Origin: Euonymus europaeus
Lineage: Eukaryota; Streptophyta; Magnoliopsida; Celastrales; Celastraceae
NCBI GenBank assembly: GCA_963580455.1
Contig: OY756969.1
Location: 9,005,501-9,069,500, forward strand
Direction of reading: 5' to 3'
DNA: 64,000 nt
This document shows, in pieces, positions 21,645 through 33,639 of this stretch (within the stretch, counting starts at the first letter, position 1; each line of letters opens with the position of its first letter). The notes beneath the pieces were generated by a model that searched no databases, was not told the origin of the DNA, and saw only the letters and a program-made list of their open reading frames with translations. Both the position numbers and the translations under genes were made by a program.

Positions 21645-23055
21645 CCAAACATAGAAAAATCATCCATAAAAACTTCACACATGTCCTCAAGCATGTCAGA
21701 GAAAATGCTCATCATGCAACGTTGGAATGTGGCAGGGGCATTGCATAAACCAAATGGCATCCTCCTAAAGGCAAATGTGCCGAAAGGGCAAGTGAAGGTG
21801 GTTTTTTCTTGGTCCTCTAGAGAGATGGCAATTTGATAATAACCAGAAAAACCATCTAAAAAGCAATAAAACTCATTTCCAGAAACTTTTTCCAAAATTT
21901 GGGTTAAGAAAGGGCAATAGGAAATGGTCTTTACGACTAACCGAATTCAGTTTTCGGTAGTCTATGCACATGCGCCATCCAGTCACTTTCCTAGTAGGAA
22001 TTAAATCACCCAAAGCATTTTCAATGACAGTTAAACTAGATTTCTTAGGGACTATCTGTGTGGGACTCACCCACTTACTATCGGAGATAGGATAAATGAT
22101 TCCAACTGCTAGCAGCTTCAGAACCTCCTTCTTCACAACTTCCTTCATGGCAGGGTTGAGTCTCCTCTTTGCATCTCTCACTGGTGTAGGATCTCCCTCC
22201 AAAAAAATGTTGTGAGTACAAATATTAGGGTCAATACCCTTGATGTCTGCAATGGTCCAGCCAATAGCTCCCTTGTGCTTTTGTAAAACCGCTATCAAGC
22301 TGGTTTCTTGCTCAGGAGTGAGCTGAGATGAAATGACGACAGGGAATGTACTCTTTTCTGGACCAAGAAAAATATACTTCAAATCTTCAGGAAGCTTTTT
22401 CAACTCAAGAGTTGGAATCTCCTCAATGGATGGCTTCATTTCCTCGGGTGGATTAAGAATCTCAAAGTTCGGTCCCCGCCATCTACTAATGTGGCTCACA
22501 TCCTCCAACTTAGCTGAATCATCAATATCACAAGGCTCATCCGATATGGTAGGATCGAGATCGTCCAAATCATCAATTTGGCTAGATTTCTTAAGATATG
22601 CATCCTCATATACGCTTTCAGAATCAATAACAGAATATAAATCTGATGGCTTAAAATTCTGAACCCAATCTATTGCTTGCAGCTCTGAATCATCACAATC
22701 ACTAGGCATCTTGCAAGCAGTGAAGACATTCGTCTCAAATGTCATATTGCCAAAAGTGATTTTGAGCATTCCATTCTTGCAATTGATCAAAGCATTTGTA
22801 GTAGCAAGGAAAGGACGCCCAAGAATGATAGGAGCACTAGCAAGAAGTGAAGTAGGATGTGGCATCTCTAGGACTACAAAGTCCACAGGATAGTAAAATT
22901 TGTTCACTTGTACTAAGACATCTTCCACAATTCCTTTGGGTTTCTTGACTGTTCTGTCTGCCATCTGCAAAAGCATGGGTGTTTGCTTCAATTCTCCAAT
23001 ATCAAGTTGTTCATAAACCCATAATGGCAACAAATTCACAATACTCCCCAAATCA
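21623..23055 (-). pseudogene. Athila protease and reverse transcriptase
   Basis: Minus strand: the protease active-site region is ALLDLGSIVNLLPLW (D-L-G), then MADRTVKKPKGIVEDVLV. RT follows with GAIGWTIADIKGIDPN, SDSKWVSPTQIVPKKSS, CIDYRKLN, a frameshift near 21,890, FCFLDGFSGYYQIA-like sequence, RRMPFGLCNAPATFQRC and the catalytic FMDDFS. The protease is in a different frame from gag's end. The RT catalytic aspartates are present, unlike copy A. Confidence 0.9.
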
Positions 23056-24571
23056 AGTAAGGCATTTTCAAGCCTTTTTCACCAATCACAATAGAGATAG
23101 TAGGTGATCCAGGATCACGCAGCTTCTGAGGAGTATCACTCATGATCAAAGCTCTAACTTCTTCAACTAGAAAAGACTTCTTGGTCACATTCACCTTCCT
23201 CTTTGCAGTACATAAGTCCTTCAAGAACTTAGCATATGAAGGGATTTGCTGAATAGCATCTAAGAGTGGAATGGTGAGCTTCACTTGCTTGAAAATCTCC
23301 GGAATCTCAGTATGATGCTTGTTCATCTGCCCAACTCTCAATCTATGTGGATAAGGAACAGTAGGTCGATAAACCCTCTCATTTTCTTTCTCTACCACAG
23401 AGGGAGTCTTCAATTCTGAATTTTCTTTATCTTTCTCTCCCTCTACCTCCTTTTCTACCTCAACCACATCAGGTGCACCCACAAGAGAAGGACTAGAATG
23501 CTAAGAATCAATAGGGGCCTCAGGTCTAGAAACCTACTTCCCACTCCTCAAAGTGGTAACTGCTTTGGTCGTCTCAAAACCATCTCCAGAAACATTATGA
23601 ACATGCTGTTGAGACTGTTGTTTAGAGATCGTAGGATTTGGTTGAGGTTGAGCTGGAAACTTTCCCTTCTCAAGAGTGCTCAAAGTGGTATTCATTTTTT
23701 GAATTGTTCCTCGCAAGTCATTGATGGCTTGTGTATTCTGATTGTTTGTAGTAGCCTGAACCTGCATGAACTGCTGAAAAGTAGTAGCCATTTGTGCTAT
23801 GTTATCATCTAGAGACTTCTTGGGTGGAGCAACTGGTTGTTGAAGAGGAAAACCAGGAGGTGCCATTGAAGGATAACTCTGAGTATGTTGAAACTACTTT
23901 GGAGAAGCCATCTGCTGTGGATAATTCTGTGAAGGCTGTCCAGGTTGATCATTCCTCCATGAAAAGTTAGGATGGTTCCTCCACCCTGGATTGTATGTGT
24001 TGGAATAAGGATTGTTAATCTTGTTGACCCAATTTGCAGCTTGCAATTGGTCCAGTCCATTCTCTATCATAGGCATGATAGGGCAATCTTGAGTCTTATG
24101 GCTAGAATCAGCACATAAGTTAAACCACAACTTAGCCTTATCCTTCAAAGAGAAAGGAAACAAACGCAATCTAACATACTCATCGGTGTTAGCCTTATTA
24201 ATGAAAGTAGTGCAAGCTAACTGAAAATCAGTAAGATGCTGGTAAGGGCTCCCAGATTCCATGCCATGGAATTGAGGTATCACTGACATCATGCCATGCT
24301 TAACAGAAAATGGGGGTGCATTGTCAGGTAATATGATGCATGAAGAAGTAGTAGTGCGAGTGGGCTGAATAAAATCCTTAAGAGTACGTGGTGCAGGAGC
24401 AGCCATATTTTCACAAATTTCTTCGTCAAATAAAAAAGGCAAACCAAGCTCAAAATCACTGTCAGAAGTCACAGATGCAAAATCAGTTTCAAGACTAACA
24501 ATGCTACTTGTATTGCTAGATGTCCTACGCAACCTTTTATAATCGTCTCTAACCCAGACATGCAACATCAA
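23036..24571 (-). pseudogene. Athila gag with internal deletion
   Basis: Minus strand from 24,571 (MLHVWVRDDYKRL). The capsid-like start runs YQHLTDFQLACTTFINKA, then FSLKDKAKLWFN. At about 24,118 it jumps directly to LCADSSHKTQDCPIM, removing the centre that copy A still has. Stops follow after QQMASPK and TTLRSGK and near PEAPIDS. In copy A the codons at the first two positions are CAG, so these stops are C-to-T changes. The carboxy-terminal part carries IPLLDAIQQIPSYAKFLKDL. The gag product would not be made in full. Confidence 0.9.
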
Positions 24572-24653
24572 GCAATCACAAAGTAGAGTAGAAATTTAAG
24601 GACACAATAAAAATAAAATAAAATAAAGAAAGACCCGAACTGAAGGACAAAAG

Positions 24654-24671
24654 TCCCCGGCAACGGCGCCA
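24654..24671 (-). promoter_or_regulatory. Primer-binding site, tRNA-Asp type (Athila)
   Basis: The complement reads TGGCGCCGTTGCCGGGGA, the 18-base site I know from Athila elements. It lies six bases from the LTR terminus at 24,678. Confidence 0.92.
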
Positions 24672-24677
24672 AAAACT

Positions 24678-25428
24678 TGACTCGCCCAAAATAGGTAAGT
24701 GGATTAACGCTTTCCCAAGTGTAGGTTTGTCAAAATAATAATAGGAGTGAATCCCAAATCGTCTCACAAAGACTTTTGGTTTCGGCTTAGGTCTATGGAT
24801 TATTAACCTAATTACTTAATTAAATATGGTATTCACAATGTTAAGTGTGGCAAAATTGCACTAACCATTGGTTAGATTCGGTTTTCCCTCTTGGGGTGGT
24901 TGATTGAACTAAACCCTAATATACGAAATGAGAATTAAATACTAAACTACTGCAGAAAATCAAAATGGAAATAAGCACAACATAATAAAATGTAAAACAT
25001 AACATAAAAACGTTCAAGCACAAACTAATCGGAATGGAAATATTCAAGTAAATTAAACTAGAACTATGAATCCAAATGCGATAATAAAATTAAATAACAA
25101 TAAGGAAGAAGAGTTTAGAGATCAAATCCAATGTGGAATGTTGAGGTGAATCGGCCTTCCAATCTACAAATAGAAGTTGAGGGTAATCCAACTTGGGCTC
25201 TTCTCAAGCTCTACAAGGAGGAAGAACTTCTTCTTCTAGTTGGTTGGGTCTCCAAGACTCCTAGCAATCTTCAAGAGACTGATTTTTGAACGCCAAGCAA
25301 GAATCAAAATGAAGAACAAGGCAAGAGAGAAAAAACCTAGAGAGAGTGTATCAAATTCAGCCAAAAGTAGTGTTGTTCAAAGAATGGGGTCTCAAGACCC
25401 ATAAAACCCTCATACCTGTCTTAAAAGA
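24678..25428 (-). repeat. Athila copy B 5' LTR, truncated
   Basis: Starts TGACTCGCCCAAAATAGG next to the primer site and matches the complement of 17,265-18,015. It stops at about 25,428 (cttaaaaga), so the promoter-side part with the palindrome pairs is missing. Confidence 0.9.
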
Positions 25429-26263
25429 GCAACACCCGGTAAGATGGAGTGAATTTATTCGTACTATCGAACACTCCAAAATCCATATTTTCTCTAAGCT
25501 CCAGATTCATTTTTATTTATCCTCTAAGAGTATTAAATTGACCCGTCGATCAATTTAATTCAGAACGCTTGATTTGTTAGAATCACTATGCATAGTTTCT
25601 AGACAGATTAATTTGAACCTCTCAGATGGGTGCTTACACTTCCATAACTAAAAGTACATGAATGACTATATTGTAGGTATACGCTTATACCCTAGTGGCA
25701 TACATCCAAGGCATCAAGATTTTGACAATAGTGTGTGTCTCACTTATTGATGAATCAAAATGCACACGCTATAAGTATAAACGTATTGACCTACTCAAGC
25801 TTGATATATACCGTACTTCCACAGCTGTAGGATGCACAACTCTTTGATAGCACATTTATGGTTGTTCATTCCTATGTTAGTCCATCAATATATATGTCCA
25901 CATATACACTAGTGCACCAATCCAAGAATCCTCTCAAACGGTTAAGACAAACCATTCCTCTAATTGGAGATTTCCATGCACTACAACCTATATCAACAAA
26001 GTGCCTAGCTTTGTTAATCTGGTTGTGACTAATGATTTAGAATGTAATAATGAATCTTGTGTCAATCAATACTCACACTTCAAGTGTATCTGAGTATCCA
26101 AGATTCACATATAAATGAACATTCTTAGACCTTGATAGAACATTCACATATAAATGAAATATTTAAAATAAAACATTTAAAACACAAATGCAATCATAAA
26201 ATGTTTATTCTTGAATTTCAGAATTATCTTTACATGGTATGTTTTTAGGACATCATCCCAACA
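25429..26263 (-). mobile_element. Copia 3' LTR, U3-side part
   Basis: The right end catcatcccaaca (complement TGTTGGGATGATG) is a classic copia LTR start. It is followed outward by a polypurine tract (complement of actcccactt, 26,265-26,274). Its left border is the truncated Athila LTR. No coding content. Confidence 0.75.
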
Positions 26264-26292
26264 AACTCCCACTTGGACTAAAGAACATACTA

Positions 26293-27904
26293 CTAGAATA
26301 TCCTAACACCCATCCCCTCAACATGAGCTGTAAAGCTCTTTTCAGTAAGGGCTTTTGTGAATGGATCCGCCAAATTATGCAAAGAGGCTATCTTTAGTAT
26401 CTCCACTTCCTTTCGCTGCACGAACTCCCTTATCAAATGGAACTTGCGTTCAATGTGCTTCCCTTTACTGTGATAGCGAGGTTCCTTACTTTGAGCTATG
26501 GCACACATATTTTCACAATATAGGGTCATAGGTCTCTCAATATTAGGAACTACCTCTAATTCTAAGAGGAATTTCTTTAACCATACAGCCTCCTTTGCGG
26601 CATCTGATGCTGCCATATATTCGGCTTCCATGGTGGAGTCTACGATGCAAGTTTGCTTCACACTCCTCCAACTAATGGCTCTACCACCAAGGGTAAATAC
26701 ATAACCAGACGTGGATCTCCTGGAGTCCTTGTCTGCCTGAAAGTCTGAATCAGTATAGCCCACTGGAATGATCTCATCACTACGGTAAACAAGCATATAA
26801 TCTTTCGTTCTCCGAAGATACTTGAATATATGTTTTATCGCTGTCCAGTGATGCATTCCTGGATTAGATTGATATCTGCTGACCAATCCTACTACATAAC
26901 AAATATCTGGTCTAGTGCATAGCATGGCGTACATGAGACTACCAACTGCCGAACCATATGGTACCTTACTCATTTGTTGCCTTTCTTCTTCTGTCTTAAA
27001 ACAGTAGTCCCTAGAAAGAGAACTCCATGTCTAAATGGCAACAAACCTTTCTTGGAGTCTTGCATTGCATACTTGACCAATATCTTTTCTATGTAAGTAG
27101 ATTGAGATAGAGCTAAAATTCTAGACTCGCGATCTCGCGTTAGCTTGATGCCTAGAACATAGCTTGCTTCTCCTAGGTCTTTCATACTAAACTGATTAGA
27201 TAACCAAATTTTAACTGATGACAATGTTGCTACATCATTTCCAATAAGCAATATGTCATCCACATAGAGAATCAAGAACACAATGTTCTTACCATCCAAT
27301 CTCTTGTATACACACGGTTCATCAGGATTCTGATGAAATCCATAGGATTTAATCGCCTGATCAAAACATATGTTCCAAGATCTAGATGCTTGCTTAAGTC
27401 CATAAATAGACCTCTTAAGCTTGCAAACCATATTTTCCTGGCTCTTAGCAATAAATCCGTTGGGTTGCATCATGTAGATACACTCGTCAAGATTGCCATC
27501 GAGGAAAGCAGTCTTGACATCCATCTGCCATATCTCAAAATCAAAGTGAGCTGATATGGCGAGAAGTATTCTGATGGACTTAAGCATGGCTACTGGTGAG
27601 AAGGTCTCCTCATAGTCAATACCCTCCTTTTGGGTATAACCCTCGCCACCAACCTTGCTTTAAAGGTTTCAACCTTTCCCTCTACTCCTCTCTTTCTCTT
27701 GTATACCCACTTACACCCTATGGGTTTTACTCCAGCAGGTATAACTACAAGATCCCAAACTTCATTGGAGTACATGGACTCCAACTCGAATTCCATTGCT
27801 TTTTGCCAATGGTCTGAATCCACATCGATAACTGCTTCTTCGTATGTAGTAGGATCAGACTCAAGTTCATCAGAGACTGCCATAAATGACTCTCCTATGA
27901 ACAT
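26293..27904 (-). pseudogene. Copia reverse transcriptase and RNase H
   Basis: Minus strand. RT starts near 27,860 with YEEAVIDVDSDHWQKAME and VKPIGCKWVYKRKRG. After a shift near 27,590 it continues with WQMDVKTAFLDGNLDE, the catalytic LYVDDILLIGND, and FSMKDLGEASYVLGIKL. After another shift near 26,970 RNase H follows: YGSAVGSLMYAMLCTRPD, TDSDFQADKDSRRSTSG, MEAEYMAASDAAKEAVWL and HIERKFHLIREFV. This is the Ty1/copia order (integrase upstream of RT). Two frame changes make it defective, but the catalytic motifs are present. Confidence 0.92.
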
Positions 27905-28073
27905 TTATCTGACGGGTTGTCGTGAAACCCACATACTGCGACAAAGCTCCGGTGTAGCATCTAAAATAGGTTCAGTAATGTGTTCATCATCTACTACTTG
28001 TGTTGAACTGGATTGAGAATCATTAGATTCTTGTTCATGCAAAACCACATTTCTTGGTTTACCACTATTTATA

Positions 28074-29280
28074 CATTACTCTTCTAAGAATCTAGCATTT
28101 GTGCTAACAAATACTTTATGACTCTCTGGATTGTAGAAATAGCCACCACGAGTCCCTTTTGGAAATCCTACCCAATAACATAGCACAGATCTAGGCCCAA
28201 ACTTGGTTGTCTTATCTGCAAGTACATAAGCTGGACATCCCCAAACTTTGAGATTCCTAAGATCAGATTTTCGTCCAATCCACATCTCATGGGGTGTCGT
28301 AGGTACTAACTTAGACGGTACCAAGTTTAAGATATGTTCACCATTTTCTAGGGCATAACCCCAAAATGACTCAGGAAGAGTTGCATGACACATTATGCAT
28401 CTTGCCATCTCTAATAGAGTTCTGTTTCTCCTTTTTGCAACCCCGTTCTGCTGAGGCGTTCTAGGCACAGAGAGCTGAGAAACTATGCCATTATCTGCTA
28501 GATACTGCTTGTACTCATCTAGCATGTATTCGCCAGCATGGTCAGACCGCATAGCTTTGATGCGTTTATCTAATTGGTTCTCCGCATAGGCCTTGAATTC
28601 TTTGAACTTGTCAAATGCATCAGACTTATGGCGCATTAGATAAATACATCCATACCTAGAGTAGTCATCGATAAAAGTAATAAAGTACTCAAAACCTCCA
28701 CGAGCTTGAACTGTCATTGGAAAACATACATCAGTATGCACCAATTCAAGTAACTCATAAGCTCTAAGGCCTTTGGACTTAAACGACCTTTTGGTCATTT
28801 TACCTTCTAAACAAGATCGACATTGTGGCATTTTATTCATGTCTAATGGGGCCAAGAGACCCATCATGAATTAGCCTATTGATTCTTGTTTGGTTAATGT
28901 GTCCAAGTCATAAATGCCAAAGAGTCTCTTCATTAGATTCGGCTTTTCTCTTTTTAGATTTAGTATGCATGGCACTAGTATCATTATAGGAGCGTGGATG
29001 TAAATAATATAGGTTGCCTATCATTGTTCTAGAGCATATATCTTTTCCATTTCTACTAATTATAACATTAGAACGTAAAGATATCTCATACCCTTCAGAA
29101 ATTAAGAAAGTAGCTGAAACTAAATTCCTTGCAACGTTTGGAACAAATAGGCAATCGTTCAAAACTAAATATTTATTACATCCAAAATCTCGAGTAACTA
29201 CTCCTAAACTAGATGCTCCTATCCTAGCTCCTGAAGCAATTTAAATTGTGATATCCCCTTCATTGAGTTTCCTGGTTTCC
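28074..29280 (-). pseudogene. Copia integrase with gag-pre-integrase region
   Basis: Minus strand. NDCLFVPNVARNLVSATFL and ETLWHL belong to the gag-pre-integrase segment (29,190-28,908). After a stop the catalytic core follows: CRSCLEGKMTKRSF, HTDVCFPMTVQARGG, YFITFIDDYSRYGC, RSDHAGEYMLDEYKQYL, SVPRTPQQNGVAKRRNRTLL, HEMWIGRKSDLRNLKVWGCPA. The D-D-E positions are recognisable. Between 28,070 and 27,910 lies the poorly conserved linker to RT. Confidence 0.9.
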
Positions 29281-29623
29281 TGAAACCCCTGCAAAGAATT
29301 GCAAATATGAGTAGTGGCTCCAGTGTCTACAACTCAGGAATATGTAGAATCAACCACTAAACAAGTCTTAATATAGAAGGTCTTACCCTCAATTTTCTTC
29401 TTGCTTAGAAACTTTGGGCAATCACTATTCCAGTGACCCTTTTGCTTGCAATGAAAGCACTTGCCTTTCCCTTTTGAAACCTTGCTCTTTTTCTTTTGAG
29501 CTCCTTTGGCAACTGTAGCAATTTTCTTCTTCTTCTTCTTATTCTTGGGCTTTTTGGGCTTAGAATTAGAAGCAGTAGTAAAGTGAGCTTGCTCTTTTTT
29601 TCCTATGATCTCCTCAGTAGATT
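29281..29623 (-). pseudogene. Copia gag end with zinc knuckle, and protease
   Basis: Minus strand: Lys-rich gag (KPKNKKKKKKIATVAK), the zinc knuckle CFHCKQKGHWNSDC (C-x2-C-x4-H-x4-C), then the protease DTGATTHICN. One stop sits three codons before DTGA (TGG to TGA expected) and another after GDITI (CAA to TAA expected). The rest of gag and the 5' LTR are cut off by the Tekay LTR at 29,624. Confidence 0.85.
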
Positions 29624-31378
29624 TGTAATATCACGAACTCAAATTTTAGTAAAATAATTTTTAAATTTTGATATTTTTAATAAATACTACATATTTATAG
29701 AAAAATATAGACCCAAGAATCACCAAAATCGAAGTTATATTGAAGGAGTTGCGAATTTTGGAAGTTTAAGTAATTATTAGGGAAATAAGGGGCAAAATGG
29801 TCATTTCACCAGAAAAATCTAGCATAAACCAGATTTTTCTAGTGAATTTCGGGGCAGCACGAGAAAGAGAGAGATGAGAGGTTTTTGAAATGGATTTTCT
29901 TCGTTTGTGGTCCGAGTTGACTTTTGGCCGGGTTTAACTTCTTAGGTTGACTTTCTGTATTTTGACTGTTGTGTATACGTATTCGTATTTCGATGCAGGA
30001 GACTGATTTGAGTATTTTGGATTGAGATTTCGGTGAGTTAGGGACGTATTACGAATTATCGTTAGTCGACATTACAGGTAGGGATTCTGCCCTATTTCTT
30101 ATTTGGGGTTCCGGGGGTTTCGTATTTGACGGACTCCTACTTGTCTATTGGTATGAAATTCCCGGAGGTTGGGGATTTCTCTGTTTATACTCTTATCCGA
30201 TTTATTTTCGCAATTGCAATTATATTACTAATTCAGGCTATTATTGATTGTGTTTGCACGACTAGTTGCACTCTTGTGCGCCACGTCTCCCGTAGGGCCC
30301 GCACTCAGTGGTGGGCCCACATCTTGGTTGTTGGGTTTTTGGTGAGAGACCAGATGGGACTATACTTTGGTGATTTTCTGTGATGATGCTACAAGATTAT
30401 TGATGGATGATTTGTAGTGTGTGGGACCCACATTGGGTGACCCAGCCTATTAGATGATTTATCGATGGATTTGATCGGGTACGTACCTGGAGACCGGATT
30501 GAGGTGGGGTACATCCTAGAGGACGCTCTTCGATGTAGGCGATGCTATCGAGCACCTATATAGGCTCGATCCTCATCCAATCTGGGGTGTACCTGGACTG
30601 GGAGACACCTTGCGGGGATCAAGGTGGGTCCAGGGGAGGATTTTCAGATGTTATATGGATTTGATTTGATATGAATTTGAGTTGGATTATGACTGTGTAC
30701 CGATTTGAGAGTTGTATTTGAGGATAGTAGTGGTGGAGCCTATTCAGCGTCTATCCTACTAATTGTATGATTTGTTGGTATTTATGATGGGTTCAGACAT
30801 TTTATATCCTATCAGGGTATTACTGATGCTTTCCCTTTATGTATTTTTATGTCATACATGTTTTCTTACTTTATTTCTGATTTACTGGAGTTTGGTGGTA
30901 CTGGTGTGTATCACTAATTGGAGTTTCTGCTCATTTCACATACATCTTGAGTTTTACTTTTCGTTTATTCTTATGATTGATAGTACTCCATATCCCTACT
31001 GAGCTTTGTGGCTCATCACTTTCATTCTCATATTTTTCAGGTGAGATAGTCGGAGTGGATGATCAGCGTAGGGATGCTTGAGGTGTGATGGTAGCTGCTG
31101 TGGGGATGTTTGTGTCTGTCTGTAGTATCTGTGTTTCGTATCTACGATGATTTGGATTTTCCGCTGTAGACTCTGGTTTGATTGTGACATTATGTTGGGT
31201 TCATGGTTGAGATATATTTATATATATCTGTGTGTATGAGGCTTCCTTTGTAGTTATCTTGGTGATTTGTAGTAGCTTGGGTTTAAATCCGGTTCGGGGA
31301 ATAGAGGGGTTCCTTACCGGTCACGCCTCTGGGATTCATGGGTGCTCATCCGCACCTATCTGGAAGAGGGGCGTGACA
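29624..31378 (+). repeat. 5' LTR of a truncated Tekay-type Ty3 element
   Basis: Starts TGTAATATCACGAACTC inside copia gag and ends GGGGCGTGACA, two bases before the initiator-tRNA primer site; about 1755 bp. The adjacent 5 bp on the left are agatt. No partner LTR is in the window. Confidence 0.85.
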
Positions 31379-31380
31379 GT

Positions 31381-31392
31381 TGGTATCAGAAG
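31381..31392 (+). promoter_or_regulatory. Primer-binding site, initiator tRNA-Met type
   Basis: TGGTATCAGAAG, one base different from the usual TGGTATCAGAGC. Confidence 0.85.
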
Positions 31393-31537
31393 AGGTTAGT
31401 TAGTTTTTGGAGGTTATTCGGTTTCTTTAGTTTTCCCCAACTACATATCACGTGCTTCCCGACTTATCTAGTGAGTTATTCTTTCTTTTACGCTTTGGGG
31501 TATTTGATTTATGTAGTGGTACGTTTACGTTTCAGAT

Positions 31538-32504
31538 ATGGTGGACACATGTAGTACACGCGTTCGGGGTGGGCGTGCTACCCGCGGACGTGGGCGAGGT
31601 AGAGGTGAGCTTCTAGATATCATTGATGAGGTCGAGTTACCGACACCTGAGGAGGTTCCAGTTGTGAGAGGTCGAGGGCGCAGTCGAGGTAGAGCACGTG
31701 GTCATGGACAGGGTCGTGACATTGTTGTTCAGGATCAGGTAGTGGAGCAGGAGCAGGTACTGACACCGACAGCATCCGTAGGTGTGGAGGGTGCGATAGA
31801 GACTTTACAGCAGCAGTATAAGGACATGACGAGTATGATACAGACCATAGGTCAGGCAGTAGCTGCTTTAGCTTCACACATTACACTGCAGCCTATTATC
31901 GACACTCAGGGACAGACTGTTCCAGCAGTTACACCGGACTTAGTTGGTGCACCTATTCAGTTACCACTTGTTATTTAGTCAGGAGCAGGTCAGATGGTTC
32001 TAGCACAGACATCACCACTAGCAGTTGACCCTTCCATCACTGACTTAGCTCAGTTGAGGAAGACGAGACCTCCAGTGTATCGAGGAGTAGTAGATCCTAA
32101 GGCAGCTGAGGATTGGTTGCGACAGCTGAGAAGACAGATGGTGACACTCAGGATACCTGATCAGAAGAGGGCTCTATTGGCTACAACATTTTTAGAGGAT
32201 GATGCTTATGTATGGTGGGAGAGTGACTATTGGTAGAGAGACTATGTAGATGTCACGGTCAAAGTTTGAGACACTATTTCTAGCACAATATGTTCCCCAG
32301 GCCATTCGCGTTGCGAAGGCCAATGAGTTTTTAGAGTTGATTCATGGTAGAGATATGACGGTGTCACAGTATCAGGCACTGTTTGAGGAGCTTGGTCGGT
32401 CTGGAGAGGAGTACATTGCCACTGAGGAGAAGAAGATACTGAGGTTTCAGCGCGGTCTGAAACTCCGCATTTCAGCGTTTAAACAGTTGGCCTCTTCTGG
32501 GTGA
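31538..32504 (+). pseudogene. Tekay-type gag, truncated
   Basis: Arg/Gly-rich start (GRATRGRGRGRGELLD), a stop at 31,976-31,978, then LRKTRPPVYRGVVDPKAAED, FLEDDAYVWWESDYW, a stop and a frameshift near 32,240, and MSRSKFETLFLAQYVPQAIR, MTVSQYQALFEELGRSGEEY. This is the chromovirus gag. It ends abruptly near 32,504; zinc knuckle, protease and all of pol are missing. Confidence 0.88.
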
Positions 32505-32945
32505 ACACAGTAAAGTCCCAACATAAGCATTCTCTGCATCTCCACTGCATGATGCATGAAATGTCCCTTTCAACTTTAGATCAACTGCCTCAATCAGTTT
32601 CCCTTTCTCCTAGTAGCTCCATACCCAATCAACAAGCACCGTACCAGCATCATCGACCGACCTTTTCCCTGTAGCTACCTCTAGCACCACTACACCGAAG
32701 CTATAAACATCAGTTTTCTGTGATGGAAGACCAGAATAAACATATTATGGAGAAAGATATCCCATTGTCCCAGTTGGTATTGTAGCTTCCCTGGTCATAG
32801 AACTATGTTCATAGACTTCTTCAAAATCGCGTTGAATTCTGCATCAAGCATTATATTGCAAGTCTTCACGGGGTTAGGATCAAGGGCAAGGGCATCGCTT
32901 TGCTACTCGAGCTACTTCGTTCCTTCGCTCCATACTGGTTCAGGT
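32505..32945 (-). pseudogene. L-type lectin receptor-like kinase, kinase-domain fragment
   Basis: Minus strand: CNIMLDAEFNA (after a degraded catalytic-loop region), REATIPTGTMGYLSP, then YVYSGLPSQKTDVYSFGVVV, LEVATGKRSVDDAGTVLVDW and GKLIEAVDLKLKGTF. These are kinase subdomains VIb to XI. The wording TMGYL.PEYVYSG..TDVYSFGVVVLEVA is typical of lectin-domain receptor kinases. Stops (after YLSP, in VWSY) and frame changes are present. It is cut by Tekay gag at 32,504. Confidence 0.7.
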
Positions 32946-32948
32946 ACA

Positions 32949-33407
32949 TCAAATAGCCGAAACTGGCCTTAAAACATAAAAGAAACGCCTCTGAGAGAGC
33001 TGGTCTAGAACCGGGCTGGAAGGATCGGTGGAGACAGGGGGGATATTACCACTATTGGTAGAACTAATTCCGTCGACACCAGACCCCAAAAAACCATGGT
33101 GCTTCAGAATAACGTTCTTACCCAAACCTTTATTATGTTTCAAGGCTTTATGGCAAAAAACATCACTGGTAAACCCCCACACGGCCAGTACAAAAAGAAC
33201 AACGACAAGTAAAAAAAGAAAAAACCCGACGAAAGTCCAGTTTTGATCTACCGAAAGAAAGGCCGTTAGACTATCCAAGCTTCCTAAGTGATTAATAAAA
33301 TTATCCTGAGATTTCATATGCTTTCTTCTTTGACTGCTCTGCTCCCCACAAAAAGAGAAACTGATTCTTACTAAACGAAACGAGAGCTGCGGTTGGTTGT
33401 TTACCAA
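32949..33407 (-). other. Unexplained ORF with one membrane segment
   Basis: A 152-residue open frame with a strongly hydrophobic stretch (GFFLFLLVVVLFVLAVWGF, about residues 61-79) followed by a basic and Ser/Pro-rich tail. It lies upstream of the kinase fragment on the same strand, so it might include that gene's transmembrane and juxtamembrane region, but I see no lectin domain before it. I do not recognise it. The GA-rich, GC-balanced sequence from 32,960 to 33,600 differs from its surroundings. Confidence 0.3.
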
Positions 33408-33639
33408 CAGAAAGCATGGGAGAAAGAAAGATTCACAAACGAAGAAGACCCCTCATCCAGAAAGAAAGAACGAAGGCCAAACCTGAGACCTAGAACCTTA
33501 CTATACTGGGGGGGCGAGACAAGGAACTGTCCACTGAGCACTGACTCAATCTCAAAGAGTTTCCAAGAAAACCTCGTTCAACTTGCATTAAGCATATAGC
33601 TCACCTTCCTTCTGAGCCAAAAGTCTTATTTTTACTTTG
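33408..33639. other. No feature recognised
   Basis: Purine-rich, GC-balanced sequence with no readable frame, between the membrane ORF and the start of the Tat pol fragment. Confidence 0.4.

Larger units (their letters stand above)
16449..25428 (-). mobile_element. Athila-type Ty3 retrotransposon, copy B, with inverted LTRs
   Basis: Minus-strand order is LTR part (25,428-24,678), primer site (24,671-24,654), gag, protease, RT, RNase H, integrase (to 19,609) and a 3' region (19,608-18,016), but then an LTR in the opposite orientation. Athila is assigned from the tRNA-Asp-type primer site TGGCGCCGTTGCCGGGGA and from pol motifs. Frameshifts, stops and an internal gag deletion make it defective. 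No target duplication was found, because the right LTR is truncated. Confidence 0.85.

Noticed and set aside
22333..22662. Plus-strand frame opposite Athila RT
   Set aside because: Shadow of the minus-strand pol frame, which has clear homology.
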